Below are positions 1 to 6,288 of a stretch of DNA of 19,581 nt, piece by piece. This stretch comes from RGIG8497 sp045593265 (GTDB lineage: Bacteria > Bacillota > Clostridia > RGIG6154). The stretch is from positions 1 to 19,581 of the forward strand of contig JAZNWH010000038.1 of NCBI GenBank assembly GCA_045593265.1, written 5' to 3'. Position 1 is the stretch's first letter, and the number at the start of each line of letters is the position of its first letter. Made by a program: the position numbers and the translations under genes. A model generated the notes under the pieces. That model was not told the DNA's origin, did not search any database, and saw only the letters and a program-made list of their open reading frames with translations.

Positions 1-122
1 TCGAACCTAAAGCAAGATAAAATTGTTGCTTTTTCAAGGCGGCAGGTCGCAGTAATACTTTCGTATTATAAGACCGACAACGATGAAAAACAGCTATTTT
101 ACTTGATTTAGGCGAGTTCGGA
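1..122. repeat. Long imperfect palindrome at the window edge
   Basis: The sequence folds back on itself over about 120 bases. Outer arms TCGAAC (from 1) and GTTCGG (ending near 121) pair. Inside them CTAAAGCAAGATAAAAT pairs with ATTTTACTTGATTTAG with small bulges, then CTTTTTC with GATGAAAAAC, GGTC with GACC, and GTAATAC with GTATTAT around a TTTC tip. No convincing coding sequence crosses it: the frame open from base 1 stops at 109-111 and does not look like the C terminus of a V-ATPase A subunit. It may be a palindromic intergenic repeat inserted upstream of the B-subunit gene, or an operon-internal RNA structure. The left boundary may lie outside the window. Confidence 0.5.
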
Positions 123-152
123 TACTAACGCAACTGCTTAAGGGGGAAAATA

Positions 153-1526
153 ATGCCTTACGAATATAAAAGTATATCCTACGTTTCAGGACCTTTAATG
201 CTTGTTAAAGGTGTTAAAGATGTAGCTTTTGACGAGCTTGGAGAAGTAATTCTTGAAAACGGTGAGAAAAAACGTTGCAGAGTTCTTGAAATTGACGGAA
301 ACGATGCCCTTGTTCAGCTTTTTGAAAACAGTGCAGGAATTAATCTTGAAAACAGCAAGGTGAGTTTTTCGGGACATCCTATGCGTCTTGGTTTATCTAC
401 CGATATTTTGGGGAGAATTTTTGACGGACTTGGCAATCCTATTGACGGTAAAAGTCCTATAATCCCGCAAAAACGAGTTAACATAAATGCAATCCCAATT
501 AATCCTGTTGCCCGTAACTATCCAAATGAATTTATCTGCACGGGAATTTCTGCAATAGACGGACTCAATACCCTCGTAAGAGGACAAAAGCTTCCTGTTT
601 TTTCAGGAAGTGGTCTTCCCCATTCTGCCTTGGCGGCACAAATCGCACGTCAGGCAAGTGTTAAAGGTAAGGATGAAAAATTTGCAGTAGTGTTTGCCTC
701 TGTAGGAATAACCTTTGAAGAAGCCAATTACTTTAAAGAAGAATTTACACGCACAGGGGCAATCGACCGTTGTGTTATGTTTGTAAACCTTGCCTCCGAC
801 CCTGCCATAGAACGACTTGCCACCCCTAAAATGGCACTTACTGCTGCTGAATTTTTAGCTTTCGACTGCGATATGCACGTTCTTGTTATAATTTCAGATA
901 TTACAAATTATGCAGAAGCATTGCGTGAAGTTTCGGCAGCACGAAAAGAGGTTCCCGGCAGACGGGGATATCCGGGATATATGTACACTGACCTTGCATC
1001 CATATACGAACGTGCAGGACGCATAAAAAACAAAAAAGGTTCCGTTACCTTAATTCCGATTCTTACCATGCCTGAAGACGATAAAACCCACCCAATTCCT
1101 GACCTTACAGGATATATTACAGAAGGTCAGATTATCCTCTCAAGAGAATTGCACCGAAAAAATGTAACTCCTCCCATTGATGTTTTGCCTTCCCTTTCAA
1201 GACTGAAAGATAAGGGCATCGGTGCTGCAAAAACGAGAGAAGACCACGCAGATACTGCAAATCAGCTTTTCTGGGCATATGCACGTGGAAAGGAAGCGAA
1301 AGAGCTTATGGCAGTTTTAGGTGAAGATGCACTCACCGATACCGACAAAATATACGCCCGTTTCTGCGATGAATTTGAAGATAAATATGTATCACAGGGA
1401 TTTTCAAATTCAAGAAGCATTGAAGAGACTTTAAATATCGGATGGGAAATACTTTCAATTCTTCCCAAAAACGAATTAAAAAGGATTGACCCGACTTTTA
1501 TTAAGAAATATTACAAGGAGATTTAG
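153..1526 (+). CDS. atpB: V-type ATP synthase subunit B
   Basis: Non-catalytic nucleotide-binding subunit of the V1 head of a prokaryotic V/A-type H+- or Na+-translocating ATPase; it alternates with subunit A in the A3B3 hexamer on the cytoplasmic face. The 457-residue length is normal for the family. The protein shows the N-terminal beta-barrel start (YKSISYVSGPLM), the degenerate P-loop region SGSGLPHSALAAQIARQ typical of B rather than A, the VSAARKEVPGRRGYPGYMYTDLA segment split here as VSAARKEVPGRRGYPGY and MYTDLA, and the LPSLSRLKDKGIG motif. The ATG has an AGGGGG ribosome site at 141-146. The gene for subunit D follows after two bases, so this is the 3' end of a V-ATPase operon. The A subunit normally just upstream is outside the window, separated by the 1-122 palindrome. 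The coupling ion cannot be told from this subunit. Confidence 0.97.
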   Translation: MPYEYKSISYVSGPLMLVKGVKDVAFDELGEVILENGEKKRCRVLEIDGNDALVQLFENSAGINLENSKVSFSGHPMRLGLSTDILGRIFDGLGNPIDGKSPIIPQKRVNINAIPINPVARNYPNEFICTGISAIDGLNTLVRGQKLPVFSGSGLPHSALAAQIARQASVKGKDEKFAVVFASVGITFEEANYFKEEFTRTGAIDRCVMFVNLASDPAIERLATPKMALTAAEFLAFDCDMHVLVIISDITNYAEALREVSAARKEVPGRRGYPGYMYTDLASIYERAGRIKNKKGSVTLIPILTMPEDDKTHPIPDLTGYITEGQIILSRELHRKNVTPPIDVLPSLSRLKDKGIGAAKTREDHADTANQLFWAYARGKEAKELMAVLGEDALTDTDKIYARFCDEFEDKYVSQGFSNSRSIEETLNIGWEILSILPKNELKRIDPTFIKKYYKEI

Positions 1527-1528
1527 TT

Positions 1529-2155
1529 ATGGCGGTAATAAATGTTAATCCTACATCAAACGAGCTTGCAAAACTCAAAAAAAGATACCGTCTGGCTCTT
1601 CGGGGACATAAGCTTTTAAAGGACAAGCTTGACTCCCTTATGCGTACCTTCCTGGAATCTGCAAATAAAGTACAAAATCTCCGTAAAGATGTTGAAGATG
1701 AAACTATCATGATTTCCCGTCTTTCAAAACAGGCTAAAAGAGAAACCAAAGCTCAAATCTTTGAAAATGCTGTTGCTTCAAATAAGGAACAGGCCGATAT
1801 AATTGTTTCACAAAAACATATTCTTAATATTTCTGTTCCAAAGTTTTCTGTTTCAGAAAACGAAATTACTCCTCAATTCGGCTATGCTTTTACCTCTTCA
1901 AAATTAGACATTATTGTTGATAAGTTAAAAATTCTTTTTGAAAAAATGATAAAACTTGCAGAATATGAATACGAGACAGACTTGCTTGCTAAAGAGATTA
2001 TGTCTACAAGAAGACGAGTAAATTCCCTGGAACATATCCTGATTCCCGATTTATCTGACACCATACAATACATTTCTTCAAAGCTCGAAGAGGCAGACCG
2101 TGCAAACAGAATACGCCTTATAAAGGTAAAGGACCTTGTTCTTAGTAACAAATAA
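1529..2155 (+). CDS. atpD: V-type ATP synthase subunit D
   Basis: Central rotor-shaft subunit that turns inside the A3B3 head and couples it to the membrane ring. The start NVNPTSNELAKLKKRYRLA and the following HKLLKDKLDSLM are the family signature. The 208 residues are mostly heptad-rich helix at both ends, as expected for the antiparallel coiled coil. A strong AAGGAG (1515-1520) lies inside the end of the B gene and the start codon is two bases after the B stop, so the two are cotranscribed and probably translationally coupled. The TAA stop is part of the terminator hairpin, marking this as the last gene of the operon. Confidence 0.96.
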   Translation: MAVINVNPTSNELAKLKKRYRLALRGHKLLKDKLDSLMRTFLESANKVQNLRKDVEDETIMISRLSKQAKRETKAQIFENAVASNKEQADIIVSQKHILNISVPKFSVSENEITPQFGYAFTSSKLDIIVDKLKILFEKMIKLAEYEYETDLLAKEIMSTRRRVNSLEHILIPDLSDTIQYISSKLEEADRANRIRLIKVKDLVLSNK

Positions 2156-2187
2156 AGATGCGGAGTGCCGAAGCACTCCGCATCTTT
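2154..2187. terminator. Bidirectional intrinsic terminator between atpD and lysW
   Basis: A perfect 15-bp stem (AAAGATGCGGAGTGC with GCACTCCGCATCTTT) closes on a CGAA tetraloop and is followed on the plus strand by a T-rich run. On the minus strand the hairpin is also followed by T-rich sequence (CTTTATTTG), so it can end both the V-ATPase operon and the convergent lysW gene. The stem starts inside the atpD stop codon. Confidence 0.9.
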
Positions 2188-2203
2188 ATTTGATTGTTTA
2201 TTT

Positions 2204-3994
2204 TTATTTATTGGTAACTTTCTTAATAACAAAGAGTGTTACAACAGTAACAACTGCCATTATTGGAAGAACGATAAGCCAGTTTGGTACAAAGCCTGCG
2301 ATAATATAACCTACAAAGCTGATTGCTGCCACTGTAAATGCATAAGGAAGCTGTGTATTAACATGGTTTACATGGTCGCACTGAGCACCTGCCGATGCCA
2401 TAATTGTTGTATCGGAAATTGGTGAACAATGGTCGCCGCATACAGCACCTGCCATACAAGCAGACATACCAATAATTGACATTGTAGAGTCATTAGCAAA
2501 TACTGCAAGAACAATAGGAATAAGAATACCAAATGTACCCCACGATGTACCTGTAGAGAATGAAAGTACAATTGCCACAAGGAAGATAATTGCCGGAAGG
2601 AAGTTAACGAATGCACTTGCAGAAGAGTTAACAAAGTCCGCAATAAATACCTTTGCACCGATACTGTCTGTCATACCCTTAAGTGTCCATGCACAAGTAA
2701 GAATAAGGATAGCAGGAACCATTGCCTTAAATCCCTCAGGAACACAACCCATAAGCTCAGAAAACTTAACAACACCGTGTCTGAATATTATAAAGTAAAT
2801 AATTACAAGAACAATTGCTGCAAATGAGCCAAGAGCAAGACCAACAGATGCATCGCAGTTGGAGAATGCGTCCACAAAGCTTTCGCCTGAGAAGAATCCG
2901 CCGGAATAAATCATACCGATAATACAGCAGATAATAAGTATAACAACAGGCAGAATAAGGTCAATAACCTTGCCTTTAGGATTAGATTTTTCTGTTTCAG
3001 CTGCATGAGCTGTTTCATTTAATGTTGTAAATAAATCGCCCTTTTCTTCAGCATTCTTCTCATGAAGCTTCATAGGACCGAAATCAAACTTCATAATCGA
3101 AATACATACCATCATTACAATCGTAAGGATTGCATAGAAGTTGAATGGGATTGCCTTGATAAACAGACTAAGTCCCTGTCCCTCAGGAGCAAAACCTGCA
3201 ACTGCAGCAGCCCATGAAGAAATAGGTGCTATGATACATACAGGAGCTGCTGTTGCGTCAATAAGATATGCGAGTTTTGCACGGGAAATCTTCTTTGCGT
3301 CAGCAACAGGTCTCATAACTGAACCAACTGTAAGACAGTTAAAGTAGTCGTCAACAAATATAAGTACACCTAAAAGTATTGTAGCAAGCTGTGCACCCAC
3401 TCTTGATTTGATATGGGTACTTGCCCATCTGCCGAAAGCAGCAGAACCGCCCGCCTTGTTCATCATAGCAACAAGTGTTCCGAGAAGAACGAGGAATACA
3501 AGAATACCTACATTGTATGAATCTGCAAGGCTTGTAACAAATCCACCCTCAACAACATGAGTGATAGTTGTTTCAAAATTGAAGTTTGCATAAAGCAAAC
3601 CACCTGCAAGAATACCAACAAAGAGTGAAGAATAAACTTCCTTTGTGATAAGAGCAAGAACGATAGCAATAAGTGCAGGAACTATAGACCAGATTGTTGC
3701 ATAAAAAGGAGTTACCTCATTTCTTACTTCCTGAACAGCTGCATCAATATTTGCATCTACATCAGGGTCTGACTGAATAGCATCTGCATATGAGTCAATA
3801 TATGCATATGCATAGTCGATGTTTGCAGCATCTTCCATCTCTCCCACATACTGAGCGTATGGTGGAAGTGCCTCGGCTGATTGAGCACTTGTCTCTGCCG
3901 GTGCTGAGAATACAAGCATATTCACAGGACACATAAGACAAACAAGCACCAATATTACTGCAAAAATAGCGCCAAGTCTTTTTGTTTTTTTCAT
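2204..3994 (-). CDS. lysW: NhaC-family transporter, probable lysine transporter LysW
   Basis: A 596-residue polytopic membrane protein of the NhaC superfamily. Conserved blocks are DDYFNCLTVGSVMRPV, FSTGTSWGTFGILIPIVLA and GAVCGDHCSPISDTTIMAS, with about 11-12 hydrophobic segments from residue 95 onward. By homology alone it would be called a Na+/H+ antiporter. The lysine riboswitch in its leader instead supports lysine uptake; lysine-riboswitch-controlled NhaC-type genes were named lysW in comparative genomics of the lysine regulon. Unusually, the protein begins with a signal-peptide-like helix (residues 1-30) and then about 65 acidic, Ala/Tyr/Asp-rich residues before the transport core, which would lie outside the membrane. 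The start has AGAAAGGAAAG upstream at a suitable distance. The gene is monocistronic, with its own promoter and a shared 3' terminator. Confidence 0.9.
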   Translation of the reverse strand: MKKTKRLGAIFAVILVLVCLMCPVNMLVFSAPAETSAQSAEALPPYAQYVGEMEDAANIDYAYAYIDSYADAIQSDPDVDANIDAAVQEVRNEVTPFYATIWSIVPALIAIVLALITKEVYSSLFVGILAGGLLYANFNFETTITHVVEGGFVTSLADSYNVGILVFLVLLGTLVAMMNKAGGSAAFGRWASTHIKSRVGAQLATILLGVLIFVDDYFNCLTVGSVMRPVADAKKISRAKLAYLIDATAAPVCIIAPISSWAAAVAGFAPEGQGLSLFIKAIPFNFYAILTIVMMVCISIMKFDFGPMKLHEKNAEEKGDLFTTLNETAHAAETEKSNPKGKVIDLILPVVILIICCIIGMIYSGGFFSGESFVDAFSNCDASVGLALGSFAAIVLVIIYFIIFRHGVVKFSELMGCVPEGFKAMVPAILILTCAWTLKGMTDSIGAKVFIADFVNSSASAFVNFLPAIIFLVAIVLSFSTGTSWGTFGILIPIVLAVFANDSTMSIIGMSACMAGAVCGDHCSPISDTTIMASAGAQCDHVNHVNTQLPYAFTVAAISFVGYIIAGFVPNWLIVLPIMAVVTVVTLFVIKKVTNK

Positions 3995-4010
3995 TTTTTA
4001 CTTTCCTTTC

Positions 4011-4019
4011 TGTGGATAA
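4011..4019 (-). promoter_or_regulatory. Isolated perfect DnaA-box 9-mer
   Basis: TTATCCACA is read on the minus strand between the riboswitch terminator and the lysW ribosome site. A single copy may be chance in AT-rich DNA; it is recorded because a cluster of the same word occurs at 12464-12543. Confidence 0.25.
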
Positions 4020-4026
4020 AATTAAA

Positions 4027-4057
4027 GACCGCAAATGCAGAGAAAGCATTTGCGGTC
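4027..4057 (-). terminator. Riboswitch-controlled intrinsic terminator of lysW
   Basis: A perfect 12-bp stem (GACCGCAAATGC / GCATTTGCGGTC) around TTTCTCT is followed on the minus strand by TTTAATTTTA. It lies directly after the lysine aptamer and before the lysW ribosome site, so lysine binding is expected to favour termination. I could not identify the antiterminator partner with confidence. Confidence 0.85.
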
Positions 4058-4243
4058 ATATACTCTAAAGAATGATAGCTCTCCACATTTGTGACAGTCT
4101 GCAGGATATTTTCCTGCAGCCCAACATATACAGCCCGGAAAAACCATATATGTTTCGGCAGCTTTTCCTTTTACGCAGATATATTTCCGTATTTATTTCT
4201 GCATTACTTATAAAAACTGCACCTCTACCTAGTTAGAGTATAT
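4058..4243 (-). promoter_or_regulatory. Lysine riboswitch (L-box)
   Basis: All diagnostic blocks of the lysine aptamer occur in order on the minus strand: AGAGGTGC (4226-4219), GGAAAAGCTGCCGAA (4168-4154), GTTGGGCTGCAGGAAAATAT with its CTGCAG-paired arm, and GACTGTCACAAATGTGG followed by AGAGCTATC (ending at 4074). GGTAG near 4229-4225 pairs with CTATC at 4078-4074 as the conserved P1. A further perfect 10-bp match, ATATACTCTA (4243-4234) with TAGAGTATAT (4067-4058), could extend P1, but its 5' arm overlaps the best promoter -10. The terminator follows immediately, so this is a transcriptional OFF switch by family precedent. Confidence in the aptamer identity is high from the primary sequence alone. 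Confidence 0.96.
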
Positions 4244-4265
4244 CTTGTTTTTGTCGTTTCGTCAA
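4237..4265 (-). promoter_or_regulatory. Sigma-A-type promoter of the lysW leader
   Basis: On the minus strand TTGACG (4265-4260) and TATACT (4242-4237) are separated by 17 bases. Transcription would begin near 4230, just before the conserved start of the lysine aptamer. The promoter sits 10 bases past the CAP gene stop codon; no terminator separates them. Confidence 0.75.
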
Positions 4266-4275
4266 GTATTTTGTA

Positions 4276-4992
4276 CTAATTTGTGAAAATTTGTGTCCAG
4301 TAATAACCACCTGAGTATGTTTTGGCAGTCCCAAGCCCCATTCTGCCAAAATTTTTATTTAAAATATTCGCTCTGTGTCCCGATGAATTCATCCATCCTG
4401 AAACTACAGACTGGGCAGTTTTCTGTCCCATTGCTATGTTTTCGCCTGCTGTTGTGTAAGCAATTCCCGCACTTTTCAATCTGTCAAAAGGAGACTGACC
4501 CTTTAAATTTGTGTGGTCAAAATAATTATTGCTTTTCATATCTTCAGAATGTTTTTTCGCTACTGAAGAAAGACTTGAATCAAGGGTAAGTGAACCAAGC
4601 CCTGCTTTTGCTCTTTCTGCGTTAACAAGTCTTAAAACTTCAATGGCAAGAGCATCCTGAGACTGAATATTATTATCTGTTTCGGGAACATCTGTTTCAG
4701 GCTCTGACGTGTCCGTTTCAGGAATGTTGGTTTCCGGAGCTTCGGGAGTTTCCATATCAGGAGCTTCTGTTTCAGGAATGTTGATTTCAGGCTTATCGGT
4801 ATCACCGATGCATGGAAGATTAAACTGCTTGAGGTATTCAAAAAGCCGGCTATCCGAGAAATAAGGACTGAATTTTTCTGCATAAACACAATTGCTCTTT
4901 ACAGTACAATCCACATTTTTAATCTCTGATGCTGTTGCAACAGATGTTAAAATAAGCGACGAAACAACCAAAGATGTTACTGCTTTCTTCAT
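4276..4992 (-). CDS. Secreted CAP (SCP/YkwD-like) domain protein
   Basis: The protein is about 238 residues: an N-terminal signal peptide (MKKAVTSLVVSSLILTSVA, cleavage likely near ATA-SE), a Pro/Glu/Thr-rich linker built from IPET/PET units, and a C-terminal CAP domain. The domain begins at LRLVNAERAKAGLGSL and has the expected HSEDM, YFDHTN, GENIA and W-NSSGHRANIL motifs. Bacterial CAP proteins of this kind are extracellular or wall-associated; their activity is largely unknown, so I assign no reaction. An upstream in-frame start at 5016 exists, but the start at 4992 is preferred because GGAAAGG lies upstream of it and the signal peptide then begins correctly. No terminator follows, so read-through into the lysine leader is possible. 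Confidence 0.9.
   Translation of the reverse strand: MKKAVTSLVVSSLILTSVATASEIKNVDCTVKSNCVYAEKFSPYFSDSRLFEYLKQFNLPCIGDTDKPEINIPETEAPDMETPEAPETNIPETDTSEPETDVPETDNNIQSQDALAIEVLRLVNAERAKAGLGSLTLDSSLSSVAKKHSEDMKSNNYFDHTNLKGQSPFDRLKSAGIAYTTAGENIAMGQKTAQSVVSGWMNSSGHRANILNKNFGRMGLGTAKTYSGGYYWTQIFTN
4715..4783 (-). repeat. In-frame 54-nt duplication in the CAP linker
   Basis: The 15-mer GTTTCAGGAATGTTG occurs at 4715-4729 and again at 4769-4783, an offset of 54 bases or 18 codons. Both copies encode NIPET. The surrounding linker has further degenerate TTTCAGG/TTTCGGG units (PET/PEA/PEP), pointing to repeat-driven length change of the linker. Confidence 0.6.
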
Positions 4993-5085
4993 TTTTCTCA
5001 ATCCTTTCCGCGGCAAATATACCGCTCCCCAATATTAACACACATATACTGATAAAAGCAATGTAAGTTTATTGTAATTATGTCA

Positions 5086-5115
5086 TTGAATGTCATAAAC
5101 AAATAATGATATACT
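5086..5115 (+). promoter_or_regulatory. Promoter of the amidase-holin pair
   Basis: TTGAAT (5086-5091) and TATACT (5110-5115) are 18 bases apart, with TG one base before the -10 as in extended -10 promoters. The -35 lies within a GTCATTGAATGTCAT stretch, a direct repeat of GTCAT on both sides of it, which could be an operator. Confidence 0.55.
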
Positions 5116-5156
5116 CATTTTGCCGCAACAAATAAACTTATGAAAGGAGAAAAAAA

Positions 5157-5801
5157 GTGCAGATTAAATACAACATAACCCCCCGAAAGGAACAAATTAA
5201 GTATATTATTATACACGACACAGGTAATACCTCAAAAGGCTCCGATGCAATGGCTCATTTTAATTATTTCAACTCGGCAAACCGAAATTCCTCAGCCGAC
5301 TTCTTTATTGACAGTGAAAACATACTTACTGTTAATGATTACAGAAAGTATTATACCTGGCATTGCGGTGATGGGAAAGGCAAAAACGGTATCACAAACA
5401 AAAATTCTGTAGGAATTGAATTGTGTGTAAATTCCGACGGAGATTACGAAAAAGCCTTTGAAAATCTTATAAGCCATACAGCCCGTCTTGCAAAGGAATT
5501 GAATATTGACTTTAATAATATTCTCCGTCATTTTGATGCATCAGGAAAAATATGCCCTGCCTCTATGTCAGGCAGCAACTGGAAAAAATGGAATGATTTC
5601 AAAAACGAGGTGAGAAAAAAGATGTCTGAAAGCAAATTTAATGATATTAAAAATCATTATGCTGAAAAACATATAAAAAAGCTTGAATCTTACGGGATTA
5701 TAAATGGCGATGAAAAGGGAATGTTTAACCCTGACGAGCCTCTGACTCGGGGAGACGGAGCAATAATGCTCGCAAATGCACTTACAATACTTGGAAAATG
5801 A
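5157..5801 (+). CDS. T7-lysozyme-like N-acetylmuramoyl-L-alanine amidase with one SLH domain
   Basis: A 214-residue enzyme expected to cut the amide bond between MurNAc and L-Ala in peptidoglycan. Residues 10-140 form an amidase_2/PGRP-type fold. H20 (IIIHDTGN), H125 (LRHFD), K131 and C133 (GKICPA) keep the spacing of the zinc ligands and catalytic Lys of T7 lysozyme (H17, H122, K128, C130). Residues 160-214 form a single SLH-type module (FNDIKNHYAEKHI, GIINGDEKGMFNPDEPLTR), which would bind secondary wall polymer. There is no signal peptide, as in holin-dependent endolysins. It starts with GTG after AAAGGAG (5143-5149) and overlaps the holin gene by four bases. It is probably a domesticated or stranded phage lysis gene; a host remodelling role is possible. 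Confidence 0.88.
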   Translation: MQIKYNITPRKEQIKYIIIHDTGNTSKGSDAMAHFNYFNSANRNSSADFFIDSENILTVNDYRKYYTWHCGDGKGKNGITNKNSVGIELCVNSDGDYEKAFENLISHTARLAKELNIDFNNILRHFDASGKICPASMSGSNWKKWNDFKNEVRKKMSESKFNDIKNHYAEKHIKKLESYGIINGDEKGMFNPDEPLTRGDGAIMLANALTILGK

Positions 5802-6193
5802 TTAATAACTTATCAAACTGGATAAAGCTTTTTTTCGCCACCATTATAACATTGCTTTCTCAGATTTTCGGTGGCTTTGATATTCTTTTCAAAACACTGA
5901 TATTCTGTATGATTGCCGACTATATAACAGGAATTCTTTGTGCAATCTATGAAAAAAAATTAAACTCAAAAACGGGATTTAAGGGTATAATAAAAAAGAC
6001 ATTTATTCTTATAATAACAGCTCTTGCCGCTACAGCAGGACGTATTGCAGATTTTAACGGACTAAGAGATATGGTAATAGGCTTTTATATTGCCAATGAA
6101 AGTCTTTCCATACTTGAAAATGCCGCAAAAATGGATGTGCCTGTAGTAAACAGAATGAAAAACATTTTAGAACAGCTGAAAAACAAAAATTAA
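5798..6193 (+). CDS. Phage holin / TcdE-like family membrane protein
   Basis: A 131-residue protein with about three or four hydrophobic segments (FFATIITLLSQIFGG, LIFCMIADYITGILCAI, TFILIITALAATAG) and a charged C-terminal helix. The DYITGILCAI and KTGFKGIIKK stretches are typical of the holin_4 / toxin-secretion holin family. These proteins open the membrane so that a signal-less endolysin can reach the wall; relatives help release large clostridial toxins. The ATGA overlap with the amidase stop implies translational coupling. No tail, capsid or integrase genes are nearby. No clear hairpin follows, and the next promoter begins three bases after the stop. Confidence 0.88.
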   Translation: MINNLSNWIKLFFATIITLLSQIFGGFDILFKTLIFCMIADYITGILCAIYEKKLNSKTGFKGIIKKTFILIITALAATAGRIADFNGLRDMVIGFYIANESLSILENAAKMDVPVVNRMKNILEQLKNKN

Positions 6194-6195
6194 TA

Positions 6196-6224
6196 TTGAA
6201 AAAGTCTTGAATTTATGGTAATAT
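6196..6224 (+). promoter_or_regulatory. Promoter of the Na/Pi cotransporter gene
   Basis: TTGAAA (6196-6201) and TAATAT (6219-6224) are separated by 17 bases, directly after the holin stop. This gives a leader of roughly 55-60 bases. No Pho-box was recognised. Confidence 0.6.
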
Positions 6225-6288
6225 TAAGAGTAGATTGGGGTATTTTGGGAAAAGAATACTTTAAAATACTATCAGAAAGGACAAAAAT

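Noticed and set aside
5157..6193. Complete prophage
   Set aside because: Only lysis-type genes are present; no integrase, structural, packaging or regulatory phage genes and no attachment-site repeats were seen.
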